Source of the DNA: Gordionus sp. m RMFG-2023
Lineage: Eukaryota; Nematomorpha; Gordioida; Chordodea; Parachordodidae
Assembly: GCF_954871325.1 (NCBI RefSeq)
Contig: NC_088775.1
Span: forward strand, 3,209,473 to 3,273,472
DNA length: 64,000 bases
Reading direction: 5' to 3'
A model generated the notes under the pieces. The model saw only the letters and a list, made by a program, of their open reading frames with translations. It had not been told where the DNA came from and did no database searches. Position 1 is the first letter of the stretch. Every line of letters starts with the position of its first letter. The translations under genes were made by a program, and so were the position numbers. Of this stretch, positions 1-46,781 are shown in pieces.

Positions 1-96
1 TCGAATGACCTTTAGAGATTTAAATCCCAATAACAGTTAACAAATGATCGAAAAATTGTGGGCAATCCACAAAAGAATGAACGAATGTTCCAAAAA

Positions 97-336
97 TTAA
101 CCCCGCACTCCCCCCCCCCACCCATTTTCTCGCGTAATTCCCATTGCCTCGACAACTTGCATAAAAAGGTCAACTAAATTCCCGAAGCGAATCGCTACTA
201 ATAATTCGTCACGACGGCCCTGCTTAGGACACCAATCAAACTCGGTACTAACTAAATGCCCGTTATTCTTCGAATGCGGTCTACAATGACCCGGGCAAAC
301 TTGGCCCGAATACTCGACAATACGAAAATGTAACAA
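97..336 (-). other. Unassigned open reading frame
   Basis: An open frame of 79 codons reads through VEYSGQVCPGHCRPHSKNNG and later KQGRRDELLVAIRFGNLVD. Its third codon positions hold more G and C than the flanking AT-rich DNA, which suggests real or recently real coding sequence. It does not match the missing end of USP19 (no His box), although it lies on the same strand and downstream of it. It may be an exon of another gene or a retroelement piece, since a Ty3/gypsy fossil starts 140 bases away. No family is recognised. Confidence 0.2.
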
Positions 337-477
337 ACTATAATACGCCCTCTATCAATTTAAAAAAAAATCATATTGAAGAGTCGTAATAGATAACATA
401 GTAGCTCCGAGCTATCGATATTGGATGAGGAAAACGGAACGAAAACTTCTTAAATAGTGTGCAATAATAATAACAAT

Positions 478-714
478 TGTGGAATTTATGGTTCTACGGG
501 CAGAATTCCTTATATGATGATTCTTGGTACAAAAAAATATTATTTTCTTTACTCAGATCCAAAAACTTTCGTATATAAAAAAAATATAATATCTTTTATT
601 TCCTATTTCCTTCAAACATAATAAAAAAAAACGTTATTTATTTTTTAAAAAAATACACAACACTCTCCAACATCAATCACCATATCTCTCCATCATATAC
701 TCATAATTACAACA
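478..714 (-). repeat. LTR of the 478-1390 fossil, inverted copy
   Basis: Reverse complement of the LTR at 1156-1390 with scattered differences. Read on the minus strand it begins TGTTGTAATTATGAG and ends CCACA, the usual TG...CA form, and is preceded by the GGGGAGA polypurine stretch, so the inverted copy carries the same 3' junction as the direct one. Confidence 0.75.
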
Positions 715-1155
715 TCTCCCCGTATAGATCGTGTTATAACGGCTCCAAAACATCCCAGTTCCAATGGTCAGGCCGAGAGAATGGTTGCAATGGTGAAATC
801 GTGGTTGAAAAGGAAAGGAATGGTGACCATGAAAGATGGTTATTGCAATTGCTTCACAATAATAGCAGGAATGGGGTCTCTCCGACGGAAAAATTCTTGC
901 GAGGAAAGACATTTTTAATGCTGGACTCGTTAAAGGAGGGAGGAAATGAAAAGGCTGGATGTGTAGTGAAGTCTACTAAATTTTGCTTGGACAAGTGCAT
1001 ATTTTAATGTTCAAGGGGAAATTCAGATAGACGAAGGGAAAGGTGGAAGAAATAATTGGGCAGTGTCAAATACGAGGTTAAAGATGACGATGGAATGGTA
1101 TATTATAGGCATCAAGATCAATTGAGGCCGAGGGAGGAAGGTAAAGGAGGGGAGA

Positions 1156-1390
1156 TGTTGTGATTATGAGTATATGATGGAGAGATATGGTGATTGATGT
1201 TGGAGAGTGTCGTGTATTTTTTTTAAAAATAAATAACGTTTTTTTTTGTTTATTAAGTTTGAAGGAAAAAGGAGATATTAATATTTTTTATAAGAAAGTT
1301 TTTGGGATTTAATTGTAAATTAAATAAAAGAAATTATATTTTAAGAATCATCATAATTGGAATTCTGCCCGTGGAATCATAAATTCCACA
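1156..1390 (+). repeat. LTR of the 478-1390 fossil, direct copy
   Basis: Starts TGTTGTGATTATGAG directly after the purine tract AGGAGGGGAGA and ends AAATTCCACA. The purine tract marks it as the 3' LTR of the internal fragment to its left. Confidence 0.8.
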
Positions 1391-1543
1391 TTTTATTATA
1401 ACTAAATTATGACAACAACAATTATCGGATTCGTATCGAACCCATCCCGAATAATCAACGATATTCCAGTTACGCGAGAAGGTAAGAGAGTTAAAGCACG
1501 GGAAAAAAAATAATCCTCACGAACACCCTCGAATAAGTGTTGT

Positions 1544-1700
1544 CAAAACGGCTAACTCAATATTTCATCCCAGAATACTATTCTAAGCGTGCCCTGAAGA
1601 TTTTGTTTGTAGAAGGAACTAAGGTTTGGACATCTATTAGCGAAATCTCGAGGATTAGGCAATATTTTTTGTGGCTAAAAATATTGATACGTGGATAAAA
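1544..1700. repeat. Dispersed non-autonomous element (ACGGCTAACTCAATATTT family)
   Basis: Contains GTTGTCAAAACGGCTAACTC followed by the AAGATTTTG and GCGAAATCTCG blocks also seen near 27630, 31634, 44203 and 46101. One member of a MITE-like family; this copy lacks a clear far terminal repeat. Confidence 0.55.
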
Positions 1701-1814
1701 TATGATCAATGATCCTGTTTGGGTTGTCAATCGCGTACAGATTCTGGTAGGACGCATGCGTTAAATATCTCGATTTCCATCCCGTTTTTATCTCAGTATT
1801 TTACGCACATCGTT

Positions 1815-1940
1815 AGAGACCTGCGGGTCTGGATCCAAAGCCCGATCCAGGAATAAGGGCAAAGCTTTATAAATAAGCGGAGCCAGCCCAAAATTTTTTT
1901 TTTAAACCAATCCGGGCTGTCCAATTGGAAACCTGCGCAG
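1815..1940. repeat. GC-rich MITE, relative of the copy at 39139
   Basis: Begins AGAGACCTGCGGGTCTGG and ends near CCGGGCTG...ACCTGCGCAG, matching the outer parts of the better-kept copy at 39139-39279. It stands out by composition from its AT-rich surroundings. More decayed than the other copy. Confidence 0.5.
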
Positions 1941-2626
1941 ATTCCTGATGATATAGATGTAACTTTTACGTTGGGTTTTTTTTCTCACTTTGTTTTTCTT
2001 GCGAACATTTATTTTTTTTTTTAGTTTTGTTTGAATAATATGTGAATTTTTTAAGTAATTTTGGTGATATATATATTTTTTTTTTAAAAAAAACTAAGAA
2101 GGAAATTTTATAAAATTTCGATGTTTGTAATAATTGTATAAATACTTAATAAAACTTGGCAATAAAATATATAATTCTATTAATAAAACGTGTAAAAAAT
2201 TTATTGAAAGGAAACTTAATAATTCTGGTAAATGAACGAACAAATTTCGTATTCGATATGTAAAAATGAAAAGAATGATATGCTTAGGATGGAAAATTCT
2301 ATGAGGTTGGGAAACAGGGTATTTCAGGATTTCTGTCTACAGCGTTTGTCGAGGGATTCCCCCCCACCCCTGTTCTACCCCACACAAAAATTTTTTTATT
2401 ATATTTTTCTTTAATTAGTATAATATTTAAAGCCATAATTTTCTTTTATTTCATCCCTTTAATTTTATTTTTCAAATTTACTTTTCTTTTCTTTAAAATA
2501 ATTTAATATTTTCTCTCTCACAATAATTCACGCCTTTGACACTTCGCCTTCTCCCATTAAATCCCCCTTTATTATATATAAATAAGAAATGCCAATCATT
2601 TTATATATATATATCCAATCCCAAAC

Positions 2627-38461
<35,835 letters not shown>

Positions 38462-40064
38462 CTTGATGGAGATTTAAAACAATTTTATCAAATAGTCTCT
38501 ATGCCCTATTGCGTTCTTTCGAAAATCTATTTTTTTAGCTCATTCCCACGCATTTTAGACCTCGCCCCGTTTTTCTGTATAATTTAGCCGGCTTTCCCAA
38601 TTTATTGATTTTTTTCTATAAATACTTATTAAATTAATCATTCCAGTAAAAATACACTTTTTTTTAAAAAAAAAATGGTTGATTCCAATTCGCTCTCATC
38701 TATCACATTTCCGTTACAATAAAAGTGCTAAACAATGCATAAATCGATTGTGTATGAATGACATCACGGATCTGACCATCCTGCAAATCATTCGAAATTT
38801 AATTTACTTGTTCTAGGTAGGGTTTAAATTATGTCTTTCAATGTCATATTTTATATATATATAACTCTTTTTTCATAACCCCCCTTTGGGGTTAAAATAC
38901 ATTTTAAACATTTGTTATTCGTTATGACTAAAAATAAAGATTCCACTAGTATGGTAAAACCAGTAGGTCTAATGCGGGTGGGAGTGCCATTGTCTCAATA
39001 TTTTTTCAGGAGTTAGAGTGTAAAACTGGGCGTATCGCCTCCGATTTCTTTGAAGACGCGGACAAATTCTAGCAAAAACTGCCGTAATTTTTTTATTAGG
39101 AATCGTGGGCCTTTAAAACATATTTTCTGATATATATCAGAGACCTGCGGGCGCGGCCCTAAGCCCGGCCGAAGTACACGAGCCGGGCCGTTGTACCGGT
39201 CGGGCCGGGCTGGGCCTAAAAAAATTTTTTTAAAAAAAACCCGGGCTGGGCCGTGCAAATGCCACCTCTGCAGGTCTCTCATATATATTAAATACAATTA
39301 TTTTTTTTTAACTTTAGTCCATGGTTCACCTTCGTATTTTACCGATATCTTCCTAATTTAGGCTTTATGATCATGAACCATGATAACTATTGATTCATAC
39401 AACCCGCCCCCATAAGAATCTTATGAAGTTATTACATTATACCCCCAACCGCGGTTTAAGGCACCACTATTTATTATATGATTTGAATGCTCTTTGTGAT
39501 GATCAAAATCTCCTTTAAAAAAATCGACGCCGCGATTATGCGCAGACGCGTGCGTTTTTTCGGGATGAGTCGTAAACAAACGTTCTAAATGAATGAATGA
39601 AATGCGTGGATAGCTATTATATCCTTTTTTTTCCTTCCTGGTTTAAGGTCTAGCAATTGGCTTGTTTAAAGTTAATTATTGTCCTTTTAATTTTAGCGTA
39701 GCTTAAAACTTAAAGTAAACTTGATACAGTTAATATAAATTTTAGAAAAAATAAATATTTAAATTTCGAAATTATCGCCTAAGGCACGAGAATCGGAGAA
39801 AGGAAATTCGTTATCTTTACACGATGATTCCCTTATTTTAAAAAAATCAGTGTTTTCGTGCAAAGTGGTAAAACTTACCGTTTGGTGTTAGTTAGCAACC
39901 ATTTTTTATAAAAAAACGCGAATAGGTTTGCTTTATTCAATACTCTTCTGGTATTTCAATTAAATAAGTTCATATTTTTAATTTAATTTCTAAGTACTTG
40001 AAGTAAATGGTCAATTTGTGCGCCACGATTATTTAATATCCATGTAACTAAAGATGACTTCATA
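38462..40064. other. Region between the upstream gene and USP19
   Basis: Holds the presumed USP19 promoter and 5' untranslated region on the minus strand, but no TATA box or initiator could be fixed with confidence. It contains the GC-rich MITE (39139-39279) and a T-tract/A-tract at about 38659-38677. No further coding sequence is seen. Confidence 0.45.
39139..39279. repeat. GC-rich hAT-like MITE
   Basis: AGAGACCTGC at the left and GCAGGTCTCT at the right form a perfect 10-bp inverted repeat. The inside carries GGGCCGGGCTGGGCC-type repeats typical of some hAT ends. The flanks are TA-rich, so the target duplication is unclear. Lies about 680 bases 5' of the USP19 start codon. A decayed relative is at 1815. 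Confidence 0.78.
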
Positions 40065-40070
40065 TTTATT
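40065..40070 (-). terminator. Polyadenylation signal AATAAA of the upstream gene
   Basis: AATAAA on the minus strand, 20 bases past the TAA of the exon at 40090-40229. Confidence 0.5.
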
Positions 40071-40089
40071 CATTAAAAATATCTAAAGA

Positions 40090-42361
40090 TTATAAATAAT
40101 AATCATCATAACTATCCAGCTTCCATATATTCTTCACCCCAAAAGCCACCTCAAGAAAGCTCCATTGTTTCTCACCAACCCACGTGATGATCACGTTGTC
40201 TCTCCATCCACCAGGAAAACTTAATTCCCCTGTCAGATAATAACTGACATTTGATGTATTATATTAAATTTATTTCTTCTTTTTTTCAACAGCTACAACA
40301 GTAACATTGGTTGTTTTTTTAAAAAAAAAAATTTACTAAAGAAGACAAAGACCTGAGACCTGAAGAGGTTAAATTTTAAGTCCTGTAATTTCTTGTTCAT
40401 TTATATTCCTAGTTGAGTCCCTAATTTTTTTTTTATTTGGCCTTAATATAGCTCTTTTTTTCAAATTCAGATTTTTAGAATATGAACTTTAATTTATAGT
40501 ATGTCTGAACCGATTATTATTTTAATAAATAAAATTTGAATTATATATTTTGGATAATTTTTGATAAATCGTCGGTCTAGAATTGAATTGGAGTGCTCCA
40601 TTCGACATTTTCAAAATTTTTGAGTTAGAAGTTGATAATAACTTATTTATTTCCAATATATATATATATATATAAATAAAAACTAGATTTAAAAAAAATA
40701 TTAATTTTTGCCAAAGTCATTGTCCAAAATTGAATAATAACTTTTTCCTATATTTTATTTTAAACTTTATTAATGTTGATCTCATTTTAAACATTTGCGC
40801 AAGTGGAGCACTTCAATTCTAGGCCAACAAAATGATAAATAAATACTTTTAATTTGTATGCCCATATTTTAAAGGATATCATTTATACTGTGGCGATGAA
40901 ATTTAAAATAAAATAATATATATATAGCTCAATATTTTATGATAAATATCTAATTATATAGAATTTATAATGCTATATATTTAGAACATGCAATATGTTA
41001 TAAGATGGATAAAAAAAAATAAGGGAAAATATAAATAGAAAAGGATTATTTAAGCCTCAATATTGTCCTTTTATTATCATGATTTTTTTTTCATAATTGT
41101 TTACTAATTATACTAATTATATATTTTTCAATGATGATTTATATAAATGATATAACATATAAAATTATAAATTTAAAATATTATTATTTGTAAATATGTA
41201 TTAATCTAATCTAATATTTAAAATATTATTCATTTAATAAATATTTAGACATAAAAGAATCATAAATATATAAAAATAATTTATTACTAAAAAAAATTTA
41301 TTACTAAAAAAAATTTTAAAAAAGGTGTGGGGTCAATCGAGCAAGGAGTGGATAGGAAATTAATTTTAAAAATATTAATATAAATTTAAGATTAATTTGA
41401 TTAAGCAATATATATAATTTATTCTTTTGCTGTCTGTATTATTATTACAAAGTGAAATTTTTCCACAAGTCAATAAGATCCCTGATATAAGAGATTTTAT
41501 TTTTTTAAAAATTATTGCATTTTAATTTTATATTGAATAAGAGGAATAGAATATACAATGTTTAAAATTGGGCTTTTTTGCTCCCAAAATTAAAAGGATT
41601 CATCTATGTGGTAGGAAATATTTTTTTTTTAAATTGTCTAAGTCCCCAATTGACAAATTGTTTTAATTAAGCAAATTTTAATTGATATATATTATTTATA
41701 TAAAATAATACTTATAGCAATTCAGTACAATTGTTAAAAAATGTACTAAGCAGCTCTATATTTTAATATAAGATTTTTAAGAAAAAATAACCATGAGAAT
41801 ATTATTTTATATTGATTTCATTTGTGTTAATCCTATAAACTAAAATTATAATTTTACATTTCTTAAATAAGAATAATAGTTTTTTTTAAAAAAAGGATAT
41901 ATGAAATAATTTAGCAAATAATTTTTATTTTTTAATTTGACAACATAAAAAAAACTCACTTTTAATTAGAATTTCATTAGAGAGAAATCCATTCTTGTTT
42001 GTATTTTTAAATGGCAGAGCATTAGTTAATTCATTAATCATTCCCATGTTTGTATTAATATGTGTGGATTTATAGATTAATTTTAAGCTATCAATTTCTT
42101 GAGGATATTTAATTATATCTACTAATTTAACACTGCATTTAGGAAATTCTTTGTAATTTTTATTATAATAAGGAATTTTGTCTTTAAATTTTCTCTTTTT
42201 CCTTTTTATATTATTATTGTTATTATCAATATTTTCTTTATTTGATATATCAGAATTATGGTTAAAATATAGAAGTTTCGATTTGAATTTTCTTGGGTAG
42301 GTTAAATATTTGTTAATATGTTGTGGAATAAAATCAGAATGTCCAACCATAACAACATATT
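40090..42361 (-). CDS. Unrecognised gene, last two exons
   Basis: Exons 42361-41960 and 40229-40090. The first is open for 402 bases (EYVVMVGHSDFIPQHINKYL, an Asn/Lys-rich middle, CSVKLVDIIKYPQEIDSLKL) and ends at the strong donor AAAA|GTGAGT in phase 1. The second starts after TGACAG with two bases that complete the codon, then GELSFPGGWRDNVIITWVGE, KQWSFLEVAFGVKNIWKLDS and a TAA, followed by AATAAA. Together about 180 C-terminal residues. The matching phases, splice sites and poly(A) signal argue for a real gene; no family was recognised. Further 5' exons should lie to the right; a weak candidate ends at the donor GGCAG|GTAAGA near 46045. The next gene downstream is USP19, 1.6 kb away on the same strand. 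Confidence 0.55.
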
Positions 42362-44202
42362 CTTAGGAAAATATTTTAATAACTGATTATAATTATGTAT
42401 ATCGAATTCCTATGGATTTAAAGTATTTTATTGCATATCTCAGTTAAGGAACCTAATTAGACGAAGTAAGTTTCGATTTTAATAAATTCACCATCTCAAT
42501 TTGATGTTTTGGTTGTAGGTGTAGTAAAATTAGAAAAAGCGCTATATTAGGTGAAGTCAGATGTTTATAAAAGGAAACCATTTTTTTTATATATATATTT
42601 CTAAAAGGATAAATAAAAATTTTTTATTTTTTATTTTTATTTTTTATATCTAATTATCTTTATTAAATTCCTAATATATGAAATATTACATAAATAATTC
42701 TTTAAAATATAAAAAAACTCAATCTATAAAAAGGGAGGTGGGATCACAAGTTTCTAAAACCATGGATACTTATGTTTTAAAATGATAATTTGTATAAATA
42801 AATTTTTTTCGGTTCTGATGTAAGGGCTCTTATTTTGCCGCCCATATTTTTTTTAAAAAATTTAAGTTCCAGATGACAAGAGATAACGATTGGTAAAAAA
42901 ATAAAATTTTTATATTTCGAATATTTAATTGTTTTTTTTTCTCAGCTATATCAACCGGGTTCGGAATATATATTATTTGGAAATAAATAGGCTCACGTGA
43001 AGTCACAAATTAATGATTTAACAAAAAGGCACTATTTTTTAAAATAAAATATAAAAATTATCATTTTAATATATAATTTTTTAGGTTTATTTTTAAAATC
43101 TCAATTTTATTTTATAAATGTATATTTCCTGCAATTAATATTTTTTTAAATTATTATTTAAAATTCGGATATCTGACTAAAAAAAGTACAACCATGTGGG
43201 GAATATACCTATAATAAACTAATTTAAAAAATGATTCTTTAGAAATATATAAATGTAGTCGCATTCACATCTCTAGATCTAAACTTTGGTGACAGCGTGG
43301 GTAATATATTTTCTAGGTAACAGCCCCATATGACCATCTATCTATCAAAGAGGCCATCCTAACATAGGCGCCAACTTCATGGAGGCAGCGTATGTTGCAC
43401 CTCCTATTAAGATATTTAACGCATGAGATATAATTGATCTATTAATATTTAAACATTTATTTTTTATTCATTGAGTTAATTATTTAAAAAAAAAAATTTA
43501 TTAGAAAGGTTATATTGTAGTGATTGCGAACACAGTGATTGACATGCAAGAATCCTTTATCCTTATCATATGGTTTGGAGGAAATATTGAGAATTGCAGG
43601 GGATTATGGAATGGGATATGGATGTTTATTGTATTATTATAATGTTTTTAACAGATTAATTATAATTAATATTATTTGTACAAATGGTTTATTTAATTGC
43701 AATATAGGACTAACATGAAGTCCAATTTATATATATATGCTACACATAAAAAATAAACTCCAAAATAGCCCATATATATAAAAATTACTTAAAAATACTA
43801 AATAAAAATTATTTTTTATAAAACTATTTCCATTACTATGTTGAACCATTAATAGAATTGCTATCACTTTGATAAATAGTTATCAATGGCATGTAGGAAA
43901 TAGTAGGCTTCATATTGCCCCTTTGTGGCTTAATTTTTCCCTAACAATAAAATAATTTTAGTATTCCTGACCAAAAACATCAAGAGTATTGGTTACATGT
44001 AGGATAAAAATTACCTTAGCTCTATCCGAATGTTTATTTATTTTAAAAAAATTTTAAACATAAATCTTTCTTAAATATACTAGGGTAGCATATAGATTTA
44101 TTTCTAAATAACACTTTTTAATAAATACGATTACTTATTCATTAATATTCTAATTTAAATATATTTGTTCTTCATTATGGAATTAATTTTTAATATATTA
44201 AG
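42362..44202. other. AT-rich stretch, nothing recognised
   Basis: Very AT-rich on both strands, no open frame with a motif. A leucine-rich minus-strand frame near 42466-42565 (LFLILLHLQPKHQIEM) has no clear splice sites. The patch at 43270-43440 is less AT-rich but unassigned. Confidence 0.4.
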
Positions 44203-44405
44203 TAGTGTTGTTTAACTTTTCGATATGAGTCGATTTAAACGGCTAACTCAATATTTTAGCTAGAAAAAATACTGTCTAAGTCTAGATATTTTAATAGATA
44301 TTCAAACCTTTGTGTCACCTATGAGCAAAATCTTAGGTTTGTTTTTTTACCTAGTAAAATATTGAGTGTAAAATTCGGCTCAAAATGGGCCGTTTAACAA
44401 CACTA
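44203..44405. repeat. Non-autonomous element, TAGTGTTGTT...AACAACACTA
   Basis: Ends TAGTGTTGTT and AACAACACTA form a 10-bp inverted repeat, with AAACGGCTAACTCAATATTT inside and its inverted counterpart (AAATATTGAGTG) before the right end. The best-kept member of the family. No clear 8-bp duplication. Confidence 0.78.
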
Positions 44406-44718
44406 AAATTACATTTTTACAGGATAATTTCTAGCTCTCAGTCAATGTCAACATTAATATCATAAATGCTAACATGGATTTAAATAACATATGTAAATTT
44501 AATATTATTGATATTGCAAAGTATTTATACAATATTCATTTTCATATAACTTAATATAGCGCAAATAATAATAAACAATATATAGCTGAAATTCCAAAAG
44601 TAGATTTGAGTTCGAAGTCTCAAAGTCCATTTGTTTACAGTGACACTTATGCATCAACATTTAACGATTTGAAGTACATATTTAAATAAAATATCTACAT
44701 TGATAACAATTTAGCATA

Positions 44719-44986
44719 TTGGGTACGGAAAGTAGAAATAATTATTTGTTAGAATTGGATCCAAAATATAAAGGGAATACACTTGTCAAGGATATCAATT
44801 TGTATTGTCATCTTTGTAAATCTGCAATAAAGAATGACCTGCAATTTGTAGACTACAATACTTTTCACATATTTTTATTTTTTTTAGCATTTGACATCTA
44901 ATCTCCATACTCAAAATATAAAAGATATTTTAGAAGACCCACTTTATAAAACTTTACATTCATTCAGCAATAATTGGGAAAAATAA
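44719..44986 (+). other. Candidate zinc-finger exon or transposon fragment
   Basis: An open frame reads LELDPKYKGNTLVKDINLYC then HLCKSAIKNDLQF. After a T-rich stretch ending TTTTAG a second frame reads HLTSNLHTQNIKDILEDPLY to a stop at 44984-44986. C-x2-C followed by H-x5-H resembles a U1-type or BED-like finger. A spliced join would need an intron of only about 40 bases, so a frameshifted transposon relic is as likely. Confidence 0.3.
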
Positions 44987-46100
44987 AAAAAGAATTTTTG
45001 ACCTTGATAGTTATTATAATAATATATATATATAATTACGTATTATACCTCTATGCTTGATTATATTTTAATAAAGAGACTTGTACCATTTATCTAACAT
45101 ATTTTTTTTTATTTCATTTTACCTTTTGTATTATTATGTTCCATTTAACAGAATAAGAAGAGAGGAAAATTTTCCTTGGCGTAAAAAAATTCCTTTCAAA
45201 ATAATAAAATTTGGATCAATAAAAATAATGATTTACTTATTATATACTGAATTATTATTTTTTGGTATTTGCTTATCTTTTCTAAATGCTGATGATGACT
45301 AATCATAAAAATTATATTTGTATTTTATTTCAAGGCTCAGAAAATAGGCCAAAATGGATAAAAACCCTTCTTTAAGTTTAATGTCTACTTGATAATCATT
45401 TAAACGTTTTTCTGGGTTTAATTGTTGGTTATATGTTGTTGTTTTTTTCATAAATGAACATTTTTCTTGTTTTTCTGTTGGTTAGTTATTTTTCTATTAG
45501 TTAATATTTTAATTGATATCTAAAAGATTTATTCCTTCTGGGCCCTACTCATATTTATATGTATTTTTAAAATTCTAAATACATTATATTTCAATCATAT
45601 TTCATATGATTACAAGCAGATTAATCACTGATACCAAGTTTTTGCTCATTCAAATACCAAATTGGGCATAACCTCTGTTCCAAAAAAGAATGTCATTTAA
45701 TGAATGTCATGAATTTGTCAAATATTTTCAGATTTTATTTCTTTATAATTAATATATGAACAAAATTTCCGGAATTAAAAGTATGAAAATAGGAATATAA
45801 AAAAATAAAATAAAGATCACCTTCCTTTCTTCTCAGCTTAGAAATTTATATATCAAATCTTTTTATCACAATGACCAAGGTTTCAAGGTCTACATTGAGT
45901 AGTAGACTACAACAATTTTTTTTTAAAAAGATTGAAATCTTCCACACTCAATTTAACTTACCACTTAAGACATTTCTGAAATATACCACAAACACAAATT
46001 TCCCACATTCCAAATTTTTTTCAAATTTACGTTTAAATCTTACCTGCCTACCCTCCTGATCATGACTCAATGTGGACAGATTTTATTAGATATTAATGAC

Positions 46101-46263
46101 CAGTGTTGCTAAACAGCTCAAATTTAAACCGATTTTTCAAAATAACTACCTCATAAGTCAGATTTAGCTAATAGATGTCTCAAATCTTTGTGCTATATAT
46201 GAACAAAATCTTCTTTGGGGGGTGGGGGAGGTATAATATTAAGTTAGCCGTTTAACAACACTA
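46101..46263. repeat. Non-autonomous element, CAGTGTTGCT...AACAACACTA
   Basis: CAGTGTTGCTAAACAGCTC at the left and AGTTAGCCGTTTAACAACAC at the right. Same family as 44203-44405, with a shorter centre. Confidence 0.72.
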
Positions 46264-46781
46264 TTGTTGTCTGATTCAATATGAAAATAATTTTTTATTA
46301 TTTTTGGATACATATTGTAAATTTGATCATTATTTATATTTTTATCCTACTCACTATTTGTGGATGTTTAGGTTTAGAGATCTACAAAATTATTTCTTGC
46401 AACATAAATAATCAAAATCTAAGGTATACGTTTTTCATTATATATTTTGTTTTAGGTCGAGTTGGGTAAGGAATTTGTAATATTTTATGCTCGGGTTAGT
46501 TAGGGCTGGAATTATGTATTTTTTTAAAAATTTAGGGTTAGGGGCAGGAAAATTCTTTTGGGTTGGGTTCAAAAAAAAATAAAAGTTGTTTCATGCAGGG
46601 ATAAAATTTCTCGGTATTGACCTGATATTAGTTATTGTATCTTCCAACTATTTTTTTTTCTCTTACTCGAAATAAAATTCCGATGAAAATTCAATTTCTT
46701 AAGCTGTTAACAACCAAAAGAAATAAATACTCATTCCCAAACAATGTCCATTGTTCCTATGGTCACTACAACACTTGTAAG

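Larger units (their letters stand above)
478..1390 (+). mobile_element. Ty3/gypsy LTR-retrotransposon fossil, head-to-head LTRs
   Basis: A short relic made of an inverted LTR with its polypurine tract (478 to about 720), a fragment of integrase end (about 728-1010, with APKHPSSNGQAER, a Ty3/gypsy integrase signature), a polypurine tract at 1144-1155 and a direct LTR at 1156-1390. Gag, protease, reverse transcriptase and RNase H are absent, so it is broken and mostly deleted. The inverted LTR sits where internal sequence should be, which fits self-integration or rearrangement before or after insertion. No convincing target duplication was seen at the ends. Confidence 0.75.

Noticed and set aside
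39013-39297. 94-codon minus-strand frame with GPARV repeats
   Set aside because: Translation of the GC-rich MITE at 39139-39279.
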